In this document: positions 12,908 to 15,846 of the stretch, piece after piece
How the letters are laid out: the number at the start of each line of letters is the position of its first letter
Numbering within the stretch: the stretch's first letter is position 1
DNA from: Candidatus Eiseniibacteriota bacterium
GTDB lineage: Bacteria > Joyebacterota > Joyebacteria > Joyebacterales > Joyebacteraceae
Reading direction: 5' to 3'
Assembly: GCA_030609605.1 (NCBI GenBank)
Contig: JAUWBY010000027.1
Span: 1-15,846 of the forward strand
Length of the DNA stretch: 15,846 bases
Notes under the pieces: generated by a model
What the model was told of the DNA's origin: nothing
Seen by the model: only the letters and a program-made list of their open reading frames with translations
Database searches by the model: none
Translations under genes and position numbers: made by a program

Positions 12908-15592
12908 CTACTCCTCCGACCTCATCCTCGCCCGCAGAACCGCGTGCGCCGCCGCCAACCTGGCTACCGGGACCCGGTATGGAGAACAGCTGACATAGTC
13001 GAGCCCGGCGTGATGACAGAAGTTGATCGATTCGGGATCGCCGCCATGCTCGCCGCAAATGCCCATGTGGAGCTCGGGCTTGACGCTCCGTCCCTTCTCA
13101 ACGGCCATTTTGATAAGAGCGCCCACGCCTTTCACATCGATCGATTGGAAGGGATCACCAGCCAGGACCCCCTTCTCTACGTACCCCTTCAGGAACGAAC
13201 CGGCATCGTCCCGACTGTACCCGTAGGTCATCTGCGTGAGATCGTTCGTGCCGAATGAGAAGAAATCGGCGTGCTCGGCGACCTCGTCGGCCACGAGGGC
13301 CGCTCTCGGGATCTCTATCATTGTCCCTATGTGGTAGTCGATCTCTACGCCCTTCATTTTCATCACCTCAATGCCGATGCGCTCGATAAGCTCGCGGAGA
13401 ACCGAGAGCTCCTTCGGCTCGCCGACAAGTGGGATCATGATCTCGGGCTTAACATCCACGCCCTTCTTCCTGAGCGAGCATGCGGCCTCAAAGATAGCGC
13501 GTGCCTGCATTTCATAGATCTCGGGGAACGTGATACCGAGACGGCATCCGCGGTGACCCAGCATCGGGTTCGATTCCCGGAGGCCGGACGCCTTCTCCTT
13601 CATCTTCTCGGGATCCTTACCAAGTTCCTTCGCCAGTTCCTCGATCTCCGCCTCGCTGTGCGGGATGAACTCATGAAGCGGCGGGTCGAGAAGCCGGATG
13701 GTCACGGTCAGGCCCTTCATCGCATCGAGGATGCCTTCGAAATCGCTGCGCTGAAATGGCAGGAGTTTGTCGAGAGTTTCGCGCCGCTCAGTCTCATCGG
13801 CCGCCATGATCATAGCGCGTATGTACTTGATGCGGTCTTCGCCGAAAAACATGTGCTCGGTCCGGCAGAGGCCGATCCCCTCGGCGCCGAAGCTCCGTGC
13901 CCTGACCGCGTCCTCCGGCGTATCTGCGTTCGTCCGGACACCCAACTGGCGGAACTCGTCGGCCCACTCCATCAGTATCGCGAAGTCACCTGAGAGCTCA
14001 GGCTCCACGGTTGCGACTTTTCCCAAGATGACTTCGCCGGTCGCACCGTTCAGCGTTATCCAGTCGCCTTCCTTCACAACCTGCTCGCCGACCTTGAACG
14101 TCTTGGTCGCGTAGTCGATCTTCAGCTCCCCGGCGCCGGCGACGCAGCACTTGCCCATGCCGCGCGCTACCACAGCGGCGTGCGAGGTCATTCCACCGCG
14201 GGCAGTCAGGAAGCCCTGCGATGCGTCCATGCCCTCGATATCCTCAGGCGACGTCTCCTCCCGGACCAGTACCGTATCGTGCTTCTCCGGGTCAGTATCA
14301 TCCGCCCAACTGACGGCGTCCTCGGCCGTGAAAACCACGCGCCCGACGGCAGCGCCCGGCGATGCCGGAAGCCCCTTGGTCAGAACCTCGTAGCTCGCGT
14401 TGGGATCGATCCGGTTGTGCAGAAGCTGCTCGATCTGCTGAGGATCGACGCGCATCACGGCAGTCTTTCGGTTAATGAGACCATCGGCCTCCATCTCAAC
14501 TGCGATCCTTACTGCCGCCTCGGCCGTCCGCTTGCCTGTCCGCGTCTGGAGCATCCACAGCTTGCCGCGCTGGATTGTGAACTCGATATCCTGCGTGTCC
14601 GTGTAGTGAAGCTCGAGCTTCTCGCGGATGGCATCGAGATCGCGGTAGATCTCGGGCATGAACTCCTCGAGGGATTCCTCGTCGTTCTCCTTCTTCTGGG
14701 CCAAGTTGATGGGGTGCGGAGTCCTCACGCCGGAGACAACGTCTTCACCCTGTGCGTCCGGCAGGAACTCTCCGTAGAAGACTTTCTCGCCGGTCGCGGG
14801 GTCACGTGTGAACGCAACACCAGTAGCGCTGTTCTCACCCATGTTTCCGAAAACCATTGCCTGGACGTTCACGGCCGTGCCCCAGTCATCGGAGATATCG
14901 TTGAGCCTGCGGTAGCTCACAGCGCGGGGGATGTTCCATGACTGGAAGACCGCTCGTATGGCGCCCCACAGCTGCTCGCGCGGATCGTCGGGGAATTTCT
15001 TGCCGGAGAGCTCCCTGACCTTCGCCTTGAACTCTAGGGCGAGCTCCTTCATGTCATCCGCGCTCAGGCCCATGTCGTCCTCGACGTCCCGTTCGGCCTT
15101 CTTTGCCTCCAGAAGCCGCTGGAACTCGTCCATCTCAAGTCCCATCACGACGTTTGCGTACATCTGGATCAGGCGACGATAGCTATCATAGACGAATCGC
15201 TCGTTGCCGGTCTTCGCGATCAATCCGGTGATGGTCTTATCACTGAGCCCGAGATTCAGCACCGTGTCCATCATGCCGGGCATCGAGACCCTCGCGCCGG
15301 AGCGTACGGAGAAGAGAAGGGGGTCATCGCTGTTGCCGAAGCCTCCACCCATCACGTCCTCGACCTTCCTGACGGCCGCATCGACATCCGCCTCAAGCCC
15401 GTCCGGAAACGCTCCACCGTTCTCGTAGTAGTGGATACAGACCTCTGTTGAGATGGTGAATCCGGCCGGCACGGGAATCCCAAGGTTGGTCATCTCCGCA
15501 AGGTTGGCTCCCTTGCCGCCGAGGATGTTCTTCATCACCCCGCGGCCGTCGGCCTTGCCTCCGCCGAAGAAATAGACGCGCTTCCGTGGCAT
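12908..15592 (-). CDS. ppdK: Pyruvate, phosphate dikinase
   Basis: An 894-residue enzyme of the PEP-utilizing family that reversibly converts pyruvate, ATP and phosphate to PEP, AMP and pyrophosphate in the cytoplasm. The N-terminal nucleotide-binding region (about 1-350) includes LGGKGANLAEMT and FSVRSGARVSMPGMMDTVLN. The swivelling phosphohistidine domain has TARGGMTSHAAVVARGMG with catalytic His471; Thr469 is the position phosphorylated by regulatory proteins in plants and some bacteria. The C-terminal PEP/pyruvate barrel carries RTEHMFF (577-583), ESNPMLGHRGCRLG (673-686), SFGTNDLTQMTYGYSRDD (779-796) and the catalytic Cys846 in GICGEHGGDP. The length is close to that of the well-studied clostridial enzyme and all key residues are present. 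AGGAG lies 6 nt before the ATG. The gene stands alone between its own leader and a strong terminator. It could work in gluconeogenesis or in pyrophosphate-linked glycolysis; the sequence does not say which. Confidence 0.98.
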   Translation of the reverse strand: MPRKRVYFFGGGKADGRGVMKNILGGKGANLAEMTNLGIPVPAGFTISTEVCIHYYENGGAFPDGLEADVDAAVRKVEDVMGGGFGNSDDPLLFSVRSGARVSMPGMMDTVLNLGLSDKTITGLIAKTGNERFVYDSYRRLIQMYANVVMGLEMDEFQRLLEAKKAERDVEDDMGLSADDMKELALEFKAKVRELSGKKFPDDPREQLWGAIRAVFQSWNIPRAVSYRRLNDISDDWGTAVNVQAMVFGNMGENSATGVAFTRDPATGEKVFYGEFLPDAQGEDVVSGVRTPHPINLAQKKENDEESLEEFMPEIYRDLDAIREKLELHYTDTQDIEFTIQRGKLWMLQTRTGKRTAEAAVRIAVEMEADGLINRKTAVMRVDPQQIEQLLHNRIDPNASYEVLTKGLPASPGAAVGRVVFTAEDAVSWADDTDPEKHDTVLVREETSPEDIEGMDASQGFLTARGGMTSHAAVVARGMGKCCVAGAGELKIDYATKTFKVGEQVVKEGDWITLNGATGEVILGKVATVEPELSGDFAILMEWADEFRQLGVRTNADTPEDAVRARSFGAEGIGLCRTEHMFFGEDRIKYIRAMIMAADETERRETLDKLLPFQRSDFEGILDAMKGLTVTIRLLDPPLHEFIPHSEAEIEELAKELGKDPEKMKEKASGLRESNPMLGHRGCRLGITFPEIYEMQARAIFEAACSLRKKGVDVKPEIMIPLVGEPKELSVLRELIERIGIEVMKMKGVEIDYHIGTMIEIPRAALVADEVAEHADFFSFGTNDLTQMTYGYSRDDAGSFLKGYVEKGVLAGDPFQSIDVKGVGALIKMAVEKGRSVKPELHMGICGEHGGDPESINFCHHAGLDYVSCSPYRVPVARLAAAHAVLRARMRSEE

Positions 15593-15631
15593 TACTGGCT
15601 CCTCTCGCTGTCAGAACATGTCAATCAACAC

Positions 15632-15649
15632 TCAGCCCCTCAGGGCTGA
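15632..15649 (-). promoter_or_regulatory. Hairpin in the ppdK leader
   Basis: A perfect 7-bp inverted repeat TCAGCCC/GGGCTGA with a 4-nt loop lies about 40 nt upstream of the ppdK start codon. No T-tract follows on either strand, so it is not a typical terminator. A role in the stability or regulation of the leader is possible but not shown. Confidence 0.4.
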
Positions 15650-15692
15650 TGCTGGAGGTGATAGTCCACATTGGATAGATTCCGAACTTTGA

Positions 15693-15721
15693 AGAATAGC
15701 ACTGGAAGGGGCGTTCTGCAA
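15693..15721 (-). promoter_or_regulatory. Candidate promoter for ppdK
   Basis: On the minus strand TTGCAG (15721-15716) and TATTCT (15698-15693) are 17 nt apart. The matches are only three and four of six to the sigma-70 consensus, so this is a tentative call. It would give a leader of about 95 nt that includes the hairpin. Confidence 0.3.
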
Positions 15722-15846
15722 CGCGTTTGCTGCCTGCCACACCGTCACGCTATCTAGTTCGAACGGGGGCTTTCGGTTTCCGCGTCAAGTGCGAACTCTC
15801 GTTTGGAATCCGATGGTTCCGCAGACCGGGCTGAGTCCCTGGCTGC

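Larger units (their letters stand above)
15593..15846 (-). other. Leader region upstream of ppdK, no gene found
   Basis: This stretch of 254 bases holds the ppdK ribosome site (15599-15603), a 7-bp hairpin and a weak promoter candidate. I see no convincing coding frame, tRNA or insertion-sequence end in it. An 8-bp palindrome GTTCGAAC occurs near 15758 without a surrounding tRNA fold. Confidence 0.5.

Noticed and set aside
15619..15624. Perfect TTGACA on the minus strand as a ppdK -35 element
   Set aside because: A -10 element 17 nt downstream would fall on the ribosome-binding site, and no TATAAT-like hexamer is there.
15754..15765. GTTCGAAC palindrome as a tRNA T-loop
   Set aside because: The flanking bases do not form the 5-bp T stem and no acceptor, D or anticodon arm could be found on either strand.

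Overview
The window is a compact, GC-rich bacterial segment in which every supported gene lies on the minus strand, so transcription runs from high to low coordinates. Three things point to a Gram-negative (diderm) bacterium, probably an uncultured lineage of the FCB/Fibrobacterota-Eisenbacteria-Latescibacterota type: signal peptides followed by outer-membrane beta-barrels with aromatic C-termini, a PorV/UPF0164-like protein, and a giant secreted protein ending in a FlgD-like Ig domain. The phylum is an inference; no marker gene here settles it.

Region A (15846 to about 12794): an upstream leader, then ppdK (pyruvate, phosphate dikinase, 894 aa, all key motifs intact), closed by a strong intrinsic terminator at 12794-12831. 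This is a self-contained transcription unit.

Region B (12743 to 10714): a good sigma-70-type promoter (TTGACG, 17 nt, TAGAAT) followed by three closely spaced genes. They are a 45-residue membrane peptide ending in a CxxC motif (absent from ordinary gene calls because it is so short), a polytopic NapH/NosR-like 4Fe-4S membrane protein, and a class III (SIRT5/CobB-type) sirtuin. The first two resemble a known small-peptide/ferredoxin pair; the sirtuin links the group to NAD and protein acylation.

Region C (10731 to 10611): a short gap holding two tandem copies of a ~41-nt repeat with internal stem-loops. The repeat overlaps the sirtuin stop codon.

Region D (10610 to 1): five tightly packed genes for the cell envelope. 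In order these are a 1783-residue multidomain secreted protein (DOMON/CBM9-like domains, carboxypeptidase-regulatory-like and Ig-like repeats, a glucodextranase C-terminal-type domain, FlgD-like C-terminal domain); a PorV/UPF0164-like outer-membrane protein 15 nt downstream; an outer-membrane beta-barrel; a fusion of a CBM48 glycogen-binding domain to a beta-barrel; and a lipoprotein with two CBM48 domains that runs off the window. Stop codons and ribosome-binding sites nearly touch throughout, so the block is probably cotranscribed, possibly from the region B promoter. No terminator is visible between B and D.

The most interesting inference is that region D is a surface assembly for capturing or displaying alpha-glucan, built from non-catalytic binding domains and barrels rather than from SusCD. 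The giant protein may be exported or anchored through a type IX-like route that uses its PorV-like neighbour. No glycoside hydrolase catalytic domain is visible in the window.
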